64,000 nt of DNA, taken from contig CAMLJY010000029.1 of NCBI GenBank assembly GCA_946480465.1, positions 8,995 through 72,994 of the forward strand, read 5' to 3'. The notes below the pieces were generated by a model, which did not search any database, was not told where the DNA came from, and worked only from the letters and a program-made list of their open reading frames with translations. The stretch comes from an uncultured Burkholderiales bacterium. GTDB lineage: Bacteria; Pseudomonadota; Gammaproteobacteria; Burkholderiales; Burkholderiaceae. The translations under genes and the position numbers were made by a program. Shown here piece after piece: positions 7,256 to 15,900 of the stretch; positions within the stretch are counted from its first letter, which is position 1, and every line of letters starts with the position of its first letter.

Positions 7256-9318
7256 AATTCAGCCTGATCCGATCGAGCACCTCGGGCGCCGAGGCGCTGG
7301 CGCGCGGCGCCCTGGGCGTGCGGCTGACCCGGCTGGCCCTGGCCGTCGCCGCGGTGGCGCTGCTGGTGACCGGCAGCGTGCTCAACCTGGCCATGTACCT
7401 GCTGGCGCGGGACGGGCTGGTGACCGAAACCACGATCCAGGCCCGCATGCTGGCGGCGAACCTTGAAGCGCCGATCGTCTTCCGCGACCCGCGCGCGGCC
7501 GGCGAGGTGCTGGCCAGCCTGGACCGCTCGCCCGGCGTGGACCGGGCGACCGTGTTCGATGCCGCGAACCGGCCGCTGGCGAGCTACTGGCGCGCCGTGG
7601 TGCACGAGGAGGCCGGCCCGGCTGCCGCGTCCGTCGAGGAGGAGCAGCCGAACACCGAGCGCAACGACCTGGCGGCCGGCATCCGGCTGCCCGCGGTGGC
7701 GGCCGGGTCGGCGCCCGCGGCTGCTTCGGCGGCCGAGCAGGTCGGCCACCGCTTCGTGGGTGACGCGCTGATCGTCACCGAACGCATCGAGCAGGCCCGG
7801 CGCGAGATCGGCCGGGTGCGGCTCGAGGTGCCGCTGGCCCCGCTGCGTGCGCGCGCCTGGATGTTCGGCGGCATCACCGTGGGCGCCGCGCTGTGCACGA
7901 TGCTGCTGGCCTACCTGCTCGCCGTGGGCGTGCGGCGCGACGTCGACGTGATCGAGCGCCGCCTGGACGACCTGGCCCACCTGGACCCGGTCACGGGCCT
8001 CTTCAACCGCCATGCGGCGCGCGAGCACCTGGCCTTCTACGTCGACGAGGCGCGCAGCACCGGCGAAGGATTCACCGTCGCCACGCTGGACCTGGACAAC
8101 TTCAAGGCCGTCAACGACACGCTGGGCCACCACGTCGGCGACGAGATGCTGCGCCTGGTCGCGCAGCGCCTGCGGCAGGTGCTGCCCGCCGGCGCGCGGG
8201 CCTACCGCTTCGGCGGCGACGAGTTCGTCGTCATCGTGCCCGGCAAGGCCGAGGGCCAGGCCGAGGTGCATCCGGCGCGCATCGTGCGCCAGGCGCTAAC
8301 GGGCACGGTACGCGTCGAAGGCATCGAGATGCGCCTGGGCGGCAGCATCGGCATCGCGCGCTTCCCGGTCGACGGCGCCGGCGCGGACGAGGTGCTGCTG
8401 GCCTCCGACATGGCGATGTACCAGGCCAAGGCCGCGGGCAAGAACCAGGTGGCGGTGTTCCATCCCGGCCTGCGCGAGGCCAACGAGCAGCAGCTGCGCA
8501 CCGAGAGCGACCTGCGCACCGCGCTGCGCCACGGCCAGCTGCGGCTGTACTACCAGCCGATCATCGAGCTGGCCAGCGGCCAGTTCGTCGGCGCCGAGGC
8601 GCTGCTGCGCTGGGAGCATCCGCAGCGCGGCCTGCAGCCGCCGGCGCCGCTGATCAGCGTGGCCGAGCGCTCCGGCCTCATCGTGCAGCTGGGCGGCTGG
8701 GTGCTGCAGGAGGCGGCCCGCCAGCAGGTGGTGTGGCGGTCGAACGGCCTGCCGCCGTGGCCGGTGGCGGTGAACGTCTCGGCGCGGCAGCTGCGCGGCG
8801 GGCGCCTGCTGCAGCAGCTGGACCAGGCGCTGATGCGCACCGGCTGCCGCCCCGAGAGCCTGGAGATCGAGCTGACCGAGCACACGCTGGTCGAGGACGT
8901 GGACGACAACATCCGCCTGCTGGCCCGCCTGCGCGAGCGCGGCGTGCGCATCGCCATCGACGACTTCGGCACCGGCCTGTCGTCACTGGCCTACCTGAAG
9001 CGCCTGCCCGCGGCCAAGCTGAAGATCGACCGCAGCTTCGTACGCGACCTGCCCACCGGCCGCGGCGACGCGGCCATCGTGCAGGCCGCGCTGTCCATGG
9101 CCAAGGCGCTGGGCCTGGACGTGGTGGCCGAAGGCGTCGAAACGGCCGCGCAGCACCGCGTGCTGCAGGACATGGGCTGCCGCTACGGCCAGGGCTACCT
9201 GTACAGCCCCCCGCTCGATGCCGAGGCATTTGCGCGTTGGGTGCAGGAGCGGCTGCCGGCGGCCCGCACCGGGCCGATGAAGGTGGCGCAGGGGCCGGTG
9301 ACCAAGGCGGACGTGTGA
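7252..9318 (+). CDS. Membrane GGDEF-EAL cyclic-di-GMP signalling protein
   Basis: 688 residues: membrane helix ~20-45, a periplasmic CHASE8-like sensor (TIQARMLAANLEAPIVFRDP), a second helix ~203-226, then GGDEF (LDPVTGLFNRH; RFGGDEFVVIVP near 320) and EAL (GAEALLRWEHP near 447; DDFGTGLSSL; KIDRSFVRDL; VAEGVET). Both active-site motifs look intact, so synthesis and breakdown of c-di-GMP are both possible. The RxxD inhibitory site normally five residues before GGDEF is absent, suggesting no product inhibition there. It overlaps the YfiR-like gene by 4 bp and is probably gated by it from the periplasm. Net activity cannot be read from sequence. Confidence 0.92.
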   Translation: MKFSLIRSSTSGAEALARGALGVRLTRLALAVAAVALLVTGSVLNLAMYLLARDGLVTETTIQARMLAANLEAPIVFRDPRAAGEVLASLDRSPGVDRATVFDAANRPLASYWRAVVHEEAGPAAASVEEEQPNTERNDLAAGIRLPAVAAGSAPAAASAAEQVGHRFVGDALIVTERIEQARREIGRVRLEVPLAPLRARAWMFGGITVGAALCTMLLAYLLAVGVRRDVDVIERRLDDLAHLDPVTGLFNRHAAREHLAFYVDEARSTGEGFTVATLDLDNFKAVNDTLGHHVGDEMLRLVAQRLRQVLPAGARAYRFGGDEFVVIVPGKAEGQAEVHPARIVRQALTGTVRVEGIEMRLGGSIGIARFPVDGAGADEVLLASDMAMYQAKAAGKNQVAVFHPGLREANEQQLRTESDLRTALRHGQLRLYYQPIIELASGQFVGAEALLRWEHPQRGLQPPAPLISVAERSGLIVQLGGWVLQEAARQQVVWRSNGLPPWPVAVNVSARQLRGGRLLQQLDQALMRTGCRPESLEIELTEHTLVEDVDDNIRLLARLRERGVRIAIDDFGTGLSSLAYLKRLPAAKLKIDRSFVRDLPTGRGDAAIVQAALSMAKALGLDVVAEGVETAAQHRVLQDMGCRYGQGYLYSPPLDAEAFARWVQERLPAARTGPMKVAQGPVTKADV

Positions 9319-9443
9319 AGCGGCGTCCCGGCGAGAGTTCGGCCCAGCAGCACTCCGGGCGGGGGTGACGGCGCGCCGCCGGTCCCCCAGAGAAGGCGTG
9401 CGTCAACCCGGGAACCGCGCCCCGGGCGAAGCGCCACGATGCT

Positions 9444-9938
9444 TCAATCCCCCCGCCGTCCCGGCTCGATGCGCAGCACGCCATCGTGCTGCTGCCAGCG
9501 CAGTTTGCCCAGCACGTTCATGCCCAGCAGCGGCCGATCGCCCAGGCCGGGCAGCGCGACGATGCGCAGCCGCTCGGCGCGCACGCCGCCGTGCAGTTCG
9601 ACGTCGGCGCGCACCGCTTGGCCGCGGGCCGGGCCGGCGGCGGTCATGGACTGCACCTCGCCGTCGCTGCGCAGGCCCAGTTCGCGTGCCAGCGCGGCCG
9701 AGATCACGGTGGCGGTGGCGCCGGTGTCGACCAGGAACTCCACCGCCCGGCCGTTGATGGTGCCCGGCCAGTGGTAGTGGCCGTCGGGGCCGCGGCGCAG
9801 TTCGATGACGCCGTCGGCGGCGGAAAAGCGTGTCTGGGCCGCCTGGTGCTGGCAGGCCTTGACGCCCAAAAAGAGCGTCAGCCCGAGCAGCAGCCAGACG
9901 GCGGTGATCTTCAGCCCGTGCGGCAGGTCCTGGTTCAT
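9444..9938 (-). CDS. Membrane-anchored retropepsin-like aspartic protease (TIGR02281-like)
   Basis: 164 residues with one N-terminal membrane helix (ITAVWLLLGLTLFLGVKAC) and a single retropepsin-fold domain: FLVDTGATATVIS carries the catalytic Asp-Thr-Gly, and PLLGMNVLGKLR is the conserved C-terminal LGM/LG turn. Such proteins would act as homodimers in the periplasm, as in viral retropepsins. Their substrates are generally unknown. It is divergent from the aldo/keto reductase gene (56 bp apart). Confidence 0.85.
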   Translation of the reverse strand: MNQDLPHGLKITAVWLLLGLTLFLGVKACQHQAAQTRFSAADGVIELRRGPDGHYHWPGTINGRAVEFLVDTGATATVISAALARELGLRSDGEVQSMTAAGPARGQAVRADVELHGGVRAERLRIVALPGLGDRPLLGMNVLGKLRWQQHDGVLRIEPGRRGD

Positions 9939-9994
9939 CTGCCGAGTGTCGCCTTGGACGCGGAACGGCCTTGCTGCAGTGCGATGATCGCCCG

Positions 9995-10873
9995 ATGAAC
10001 CAGGACACTGCTCCCCGAATCCTGCCCTTGCCCGGCGGCGGCGCCCTGCCGGCCTTCGGCCTCGGCACCTGGCGCATGGGCGAAGAGACCGGCCGCCGCG
10101 CAGCGGAGGTGGCCGCGGTGCGCGAGGCGATCACGCTCGGTTACCGCTTGATCGACACGGCCGAGATGTACGGCGAAGGCGGCGCCGAGACCGTGGTCGG
10201 CCAGGCCGTGGCCGAGGCCTTGCGCGCCGGCGACGTGACACGCGACGCGCTGACCATCGTCAGCAAGGTCTACCCGCACAACGCCAGCCGGCGCGGCACC
10301 ATCGAAGCCTTCGAGCGCAGCCGCCAGCGGCTCGGGCTGGACCGCATCGACGTCTACCTGCTGCACTGGCGCGGCGAGCATCCGCTGGCCGACACCGCCG
10401 CGGCCCTGCAGGCGCTGGCGGCCGATGGCCGCATCGGCCATTGGGGCGTCAGCAATTTCGACGTCGACGACCTGGAGGAACTGCAGCAGGCCACCGATCC
10501 GGCCGGGCCCGCCTGCGCGACCAACCAGGTCTATTTCTCGCTCGGCGAGCGCGGCGTGGAGGTGGCGCTGTTGCCGTGGATGCAGCGGGCCGGGCTGCCG
10601 CTGATGGCCTACAGCCCGGTGGACCAGGGCACGCTGGCACGCTCCCAGGCGCTGGCCGCCATCGCGGCGCCGCTGCAGCTCAGCGCGGCGCAGCTGGCGC
10701 TGGCCTGGGTGCTGTCGCGGCCCGGCGTCTGCGCCATCCCGAAGGCGGTTCAGTCCAGGCACCTGCGCGACAACCTGGCGGCCGCGCGCGTCAGGCTGGA
10801 CGACGCCACGCTGGCCGCGATCGACCGCGCCTTCGCCCCGCCCACGCGCCGTACGCCGCTGGCGATGACCTGA
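9995..10873 (+). CDS. Aldo/keto reductase
   Basis: 292 residues with the AKR (beta/alpha)8 pattern: GLGTWRMGE, LIDTAEMYGEG (catalytic Asp and Tyr), IVSKVYP (Lys), LLHWRG (His), IGHWGVSNFD, and the NADPH-binding end VCAIPKAVQSRHLRDNL. It would reduce a carbonyl with NADPH in the cytoplasm; the substrate cannot be assigned. The ATG at 9995 (MNQDTAPR) is preferred. The arylamine N-acetyltransferase gene follows after 13 bp and MTA/SAH nucleosidase after that, so the three may be co-transcribed. Confidence 0.88.
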   Translation: MNQDTAPRILPLPGGGALPAFGLGTWRMGEETGRRAAEVAAVREAITLGYRLIDTAEMYGEGGAETVVGQAVAEALRAGDVTRDALTIVSKVYPHNASRRGTIEAFERSRQRLGLDRIDVYLLHWRGEHPLADTAAALQALAADGRIGHWGVSNFDVDDLEELQQATDPAGPACATNQVYFSLGERGVEVALLPWMQRAGLPLMAYSPVDQGTLARSQALAAIAAPLQLSAAQLALAWVLSRPGVCAIPKAVQSRHLRDNLAAARVRLDDATLAAIDRAFAPPTRRTPLAMT

Positions 10874-10886
10874 ACGGGCCCTTCCG

Positions 10887-11705
10887 ATGACTGCATCTTC
10901 TTCTTCATTCGATCTCGATCCGTACCTCTACCGCATCGGCTTCCGCGGCGACCGCACCAATACCCTCGCCACGCTGGCCGCGGTGCAGCGCGGGCAGGCC
11001 ACCAGCATTCCGTTCGAGAACCTCGATCCCTGGTTGCGCCGGCCGGTCGCGCTGGACCTGGAGTCGGTCCAGCGCAAGCTGGTGCAGGAAGGGCGCGGCG
11101 GCTTCTGCTTCGAGCACAACCTGCTGCTCGGCCAGGCGCTGCGCGCGATCGGGTTCACCGTGCAGGACCTGCTGGCCCGCGTGCGCTGGAACATCCCTGA
11201 CGACGCGCCGCGGCCGCGCACGCACATGGTGCTGGTGGTGACGATCGGCGTGCAGCGCTACCTGGTCGACACCGGATTCGGCGGCCACACGCTGACCGGC
11301 CCGCTGCGGCTGGATCGCCGTTCGCCACAGGTCACGCCGCACGGTCCCGTGCGCCTGCAGTACGCCGACGGCCTGTACACGCCGCTGGTGGAGGTGCAGG
11401 GCGAGTGGCGGCCGCTCTACAGCTTCGACCTGCAGCCGCAGCGCGCGCCCGATTACGAGATGGCCTGCTGGTACGTCTGCAACCACCCGGCCTCGATCTT
11501 CCGCACCCAGTTGATGGCGGCGCGACCGCTGGCCGACGGGCGGCTGGCGCTGCGCGACCGCGACCTCACGTTCTATGGGCTGGACGGCCGCGTCGAAGCG
11601 CAGACGCTGCCGTCGCCCGACGCCGTGTGCGAGGTGCTGGCCACGCGCTTCGGCATCCGGCTGGACGGCCTGGCGCCCGAGCTGGCTGCGTCTTTGGCGA
11701 ATTAG
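10887..11705 (+). CDS. Arylamine N-acetyltransferase
   Basis: 272 residues, the usual NAT length. The catalytic triad is visible: Cys in RGGFCFEHN (~residue 73), His in RTHMVLVV (~112) and Asp in YLVDTGFGG (~127). The first block IPFENLDPWL is also typical. NATs transfer acetyl (or other acyl) groups from CoA to arylamines or hydrazines in the cytoplasm, often in detoxification. It ends 4 bp before the nucleosidase start, so read-through from the aldo/keto reductase promoter is likely. Confidence 0.92.
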   Translation: MTASSSSFDLDPYLYRIGFRGDRTNTLATLAAVQRGQATSIPFENLDPWLRRPVALDLESVQRKLVQEGRGGFCFEHNLLLGQALRAIGFTVQDLLARVRWNIPDDAPRPRTHMVLVVTIGVQRYLVDTGFGGHTLTGPLRLDRRSPQVTPHGPVRLQYADGLYTPLVEVQGEWRPLYSFDLQPQRAPDYEMACWYVCNHPASIFRTQLMAARPLADGRLALRDRDLTFYGLDGRVEAQTLPSPDAVCEVLATRFGIRLDGLAPELAASLAN

Positions 11706-11709
11706 CGTC

Positions 11710-12510
11710 ATGTCGCGCACCGCGATCGTCAGCGCGATGGATGAAGAGCTGCGCGGCCTGCGGCAGCACCTGGCCGGTGGGGCTTGCGTGCGGCACGCGG
11801 GGCGCGAGTTCTGGACCGGCACGCTGGCTGGCGCGCCGGTGGTGCTGGTGCTGTCGCGCATCGGCAAGGTGGCGGCGGCCACCACGGTAGCCGCGCTGCT
11901 GTGCCGCTTCGGCGACGTGTCGCGGGTGCTCTTCACCGGCGCGGCCGGGGGCCTGGGCGAGGGCGTGCGCGTCGGCGACATCGTGGTCGCTGATGCGCTG
12001 CTGCAGCACGACATGGATGCGTCGCCCTTGTTTCCACGCTTCGAGGTGCCCTTGTACGGGCGCAGCCGCTTCGAGGCGGACCCCGCGCTGGCGAACGCCG
12101 CCGATGCCGCCGCGGAGGCGATGCTCGCCCTGGTGTGCGCCGGCGGCGCCTGCCTGGAAGGCGGCCTGTCGCCAGCCCACCTCGATGAGTTCGGCCTGGT
12201 GCGGCCGCGGGTTCACCGCGGCCTGATCGTCAGCGGCGACCGCTTCGTGTCCAGCGCTTCGGAATGCGCCGCCTTGCGGGCGGCCTTGCCGGATGCGCTG
12301 GCGGTGGAGATGGAAGGCGCGGCCGTCGCGCAGGTGTGCGCCGATTTCGGCGTTCCGCTGGCGGTGGTGCGCACCGTGTCCGACCGGGCCGACGATGCGG
12401 CGCACGTGGACTTCGTGCGCTTCATCGGCGACGTGGCCAGCCGCTACACCGTGGCGCTGGTGCTCGGCCTGCTCAACCGGACGGAACATGTACGCCGCGA
12501 CCCTGGTTGA
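11710..12510 (+). CDS. 5'-methylthioadenosine/S-adenosylhomocysteine nucleosidase-like
   Basis: 266 residues starting MSRTAIVSAMDEEL. The pattern fits the MTA/SAH nucleosidase/phosphorylase superfamily: AMDEEL at the start, VVLVLSRIGKVAAA, VLFTGAAGGLGEGVRVGDIVVAD, SGDRFVSS, ALAVEMEGAAVAQVC (catalytic-region Glu) and AVVRTVSDRADD. The enzyme cleaves adenine from SAH and MTA in the methyl cycle. It is ~30 residues longer than E. coli MtnN, with an insert around residues 120-165. Its 3' end overlaps a PIN-domain gene by 23 bp, so the last residues may be altered. Confidence 0.85.
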   Translation: MSRTAIVSAMDEELRGLRQHLAGGACVRHAGREFWTGTLAGAPVVLVLSRIGKVAAATTVAALLCRFGDVSRVLFTGAAGGLGEGVRVGDIVVADALLQHDMDASPLFPRFEVPLYGRSRFEADPALANAADAAAEAMLALVCAGGACLEGGLSPAHLDEFGLVRPRVHRGLIVSGDRFVSSASECAALRAALPDALAVEMEGAAVAQVCADFGVPLAVVRTVSDRADDAAHVDFVRFIGDVASRYTVALVLGLLNRTEHVRRDPG

Positions 12511-12897
12511 TACCAAGGTCTGGGTGGACTGCATCGACGAGACAAGCCCATGGCACGACTGGGCGGTGGAGCAGCTTCAGTTCCACAGCGAACGCTCGCC
12601 GCTCCACGTCAATCTGATCATCTACACCGAATTGCTGGTCCCAGGGCCGAGCGTCCCGGCACTGGATGCGCTGTTGGACGTCTATGAGACGCTGCGCACG
12701 CCGCTGCCCTGGGCTTGTGCCTCGTTGTGACCGCTGCCGCGTTTGCCTTGTACCGAAAGCGGGGCGGCGGCAAGCAGCTTCCCCTGCCGGACTTCTGCAT
12801 CGGAGCCCACGCTGCCGTGTCCAACCTCAGCGTGCTGACGCGAGACCCGGCACCGTACAGAAGCTACTTCCCCCGCCTTGTGGTTCGGGCGCCTTGA
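12488..12897 (+). pseudogene. PIN-domain (VapC-like) toxin, frameshifted
   Basis: Two frames together spell one PIN protein. The first, from ATG 12488, gives YAATLVDTKVWVDCIDETSP (catalytic-type Asp near the N-terminus) through PLPWA at ~12714. It then stops at 12728 after a few wrong residues. The second frame resumes at 12715 with AAFALYRKRGG, LPLPDFCIGAHAAV (the second acidic cluster) and NLSVLTRDPAPYRSYFP. A single-base deletion just after 12714 restores the family pattern. No antitoxin gene is visible on either side; the start lies inside the end of the nucleosidase gene. PIN toxins are RNases, so inactivation would explain survival without antitoxin. Confidence 0.78.
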
Positions 12898-12901
12898 ACC
12901 A

Positions 12902-15900
12902 TCAACCCAAGGCGCGCAACTCCCGCAGCGCGACGGACAGCATCGCCGCATCCGCCGCCGGCACCGCGCGCAGTTCCGCCATCAGCTGCGAAGCGCGCTC
13001 CAGCGCCCGCGCGTTGTCTTGGGCCCAGGCTGACACCAACGCCGCAGGCTCGGCCGGATTCGCCGCCCCCGCCGACAGCACCGACGAGGTGATCCCGCGC
13101 TGCAGGCTGGACAGGTCGTCCAGCATCGCGCCCTTGGCCAGCATCTGCCAGTGCTGGTCGCCGGGCAGCGCGGCGATGCGCTCGCGCAGCCAGGCGATGC
13201 CCAGCCTGGCGGTCACGGTGAAGTAGATCGCCGCCACCGGCTCCACCGGCTGCTTCGCGGTTGCGGCCACCTCGGCGATGTCCAGCGTCGAGAACAGGGC
13301 GGAGAAATTCACCACCCGCTCGGCCAGTTCCTTCGGCACGCCCTGGGCGACGTAACGCCCGATCGCCTCGTCCACCCGCGCCCGCTCCGATTCCTCCAGC
13401 AGCACCGGCAGCTTCGCGCGCACGGCCTCCACGCCGGGCGTGAAGTGGCCGATCGTGATGGCCATGTCCTCGGCGAGGCGCTTCGAGCGCAGGAACCACT
13501 TGGTGCCGCGCTCGAGCTGGCGCGAGAGGTCGATCAGCATGTGCGACTGCACCGCGTCGGCGACCACGTTGTCCAGCGCCTCGATCGCGCTCCACAGGCT
13601 GACGATGCCGAAGATCTCGCGGCTGATCAGGTAGGCCCGCACGATCTCGAAGGGCCGCGCGCCGGTGGTCTCGGCCAGCCGGTGCACGAAGGTGCTGCCG
13701 ACCCGGTTCAGCATGCTGTTGATGACGTGGGTGGCGATGATCTCGCGCTTCAGCGGGTGGCGCGGCATGTAGCCGGCGAAGCGAGTGCGCAGCTGCTGCG
13801 GAAAGTAACGCTCCAAGGCCGTGGCCACCCAGGGATCGTCCGGCAGCGGCGAGGCCAGCACCTCGTCGTACAGCCACATCTTGCTGTAGGCCAGCAGCAC
13901 CGCGCGTTCAGGCGCGGTCAGGCCCAGGCCCGCGGCACGGCGTTCGGCCACTTCCGCGTCGTCGGGCAGGAACTCGATGGCGCGGTTGAGCCGCCCGGCC
14001 TTTTCCAGGAACTGCATGAAGCGGGTCTGCGCGTCCAGCAGCTGCGGCGCAACGTGGCCGGTGACCGACAGCACCTGGGTCTGGAAGACGTTGTCGCGCA
14101 GCACCAGCGCGGCCACGTCGTCGGTCATCTCCGGCAGCAGCGCGTTGCGCTGCTTCTCGGTCAGCTCGCCCTCGGCCACGGCCAGGCCGACGAGGATCTT
14201 GATGTTGACCTCGTGGTCGGAGGTGTCGACGCCGGCGGAGTTGTCGATCGCATCGGTGTTGATGCGGCCGCCGGCCAGCGCGAACTCGATGCGCCCGCGC
14301 TGCGTGCAGCCGAGGTTGCCGCCCTCGGCGAACACCTTGCAGCGCAGTTCGCGGCCGTCGACCCGCAGCGCGTCGTTGGCGCGGTCGCCCACCTGGGCAT
14401 GGGTCTCGTCGCCGGCCTTCACGTAGGTGCCGATGCCGCCGTTGTAGATCAGGTCCACCGGCGCCTTCAGGATGGCGTTGACGAGTTCCGTCGGCGTCAT
14501 CGCCTCGGCCTGCACGTCGAGCACGGCGCGTACTTCGGGCGTCAGCGCGATGGACTTGGCGCTGCGCGGGTGGACGCCACCGCCGGCGGAGATGAGCTTG
14601 GCGTCGTAGTCGGCCCAGGACGAGCGCGGCAGCTTGAACATGCGCTCGCGCTCGAGGTAGCTGGTCGCCGCGTCCGGGTTCGGGTCGAGGAAGATGTGGC
14701 GGTGGTCGAAGGCGGCCACCAGGCGGATGTGGCGCGACAGCAGCATGCCGTTGCCGAACACGTCGCCGGACATGTCGCCGATGCCGACCACGGTGAAGTC
14801 CTGCGCCTGGGTGTCGACGCCCATCTCGCGGAAATGCCGCTTCACCGATTCCCAGGCGCCGCGGGCGGTGATGCCCATGGCCTTGTGGTCGTAGCCGATC
14901 GAGCCGCCGGAGGCGAAGGCATCGCCCAGCCAGTGGCCGTATTCCTTGCTGATGGCGTTGGCGTAGTCGCTGAAGGTGGCGGTGCCCTTGTCGGCCGCGA
15001 CGACGAGGTAGGGGTCGTCGGCGTCGTGGCGGCGCACGTCCGGCGGCGGCACGATCTGGCCGCCGACCAGGTTGTCGGTGAGGTCCAGCAGGCCGCGCAG
15101 GTAGTCCTGGTAGCAGGCCACGCCTTCCTTCATGTAAGCGTCGCGGTCAGTGGCGGGCGGCGCCTTCTTCAGCACGAAGCCGCCCTTCGAGCCCACCGGC
15201 ACGATGACGGTGTTCTTCACCATCTGCGCCTTCACCAGGCCCAGCACCTCGGTGCGGAAATCCTCCGGCCGGTCGGACCAGCGCAGGCCGCCGCGCGCCA
15301 CCTTGCCACCGCGCAGGTGCACGCCTTCGAAGCGGGTGGAGTACACGAAGATCTCGAACATCGGCTTCGGCGCCGGCAGGCCGGGCACCTGCGATGAGTC
15401 GAACTTGAAGGACAGGAATGACCGGCGCTGGCCCTGGGCGTTGCGGCGCCAGTAGTTGGTGCGCACCGTGGCGCGGATCAACCCGAGGATCTGCCGCAGC
15501 ACGCGGTCTTCCGACAGATTGGCCACCTGTTCCAGCGCCGATTCCACGTTCGTGGCGGCGGCGGTGGCACGCGCCTCGGCGTCCGCTCCGCCGGCGGGGT
15601 CGAAGCGCGCCAGGAACAGCTCCACCAGGCTGCGCGCGATGCCGGCATGCGTGACCAGCGTGGATTCGATGAAGGACTGCGACAGCGCGAAGCCGATCTG
15701 GCGCATGTAGCGGGCATAGGCGCGCAGCACCACGATCTGCTCGGCCGGCAGCCGGGCGGCCACCACCAGGCGGTTGAAGTCGTCGTTCTCGACCTCGCCT
15801 TGCAGCACCGCGGCGAAGGCGTCCTCGAAGACCTGGTGCAGGCCGTCGACCTCGACCTCGCCGGCGGCATCGGCCGCCTGCAGGCCGAAGTCGTGGATCC

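Noticed and set aside
12293..12487. Upstream extension of the PIN frame
   Set aside because: In-frame only by chance within the nucleosidase gene; the PIN start at 12488 has the family-like N-terminus.
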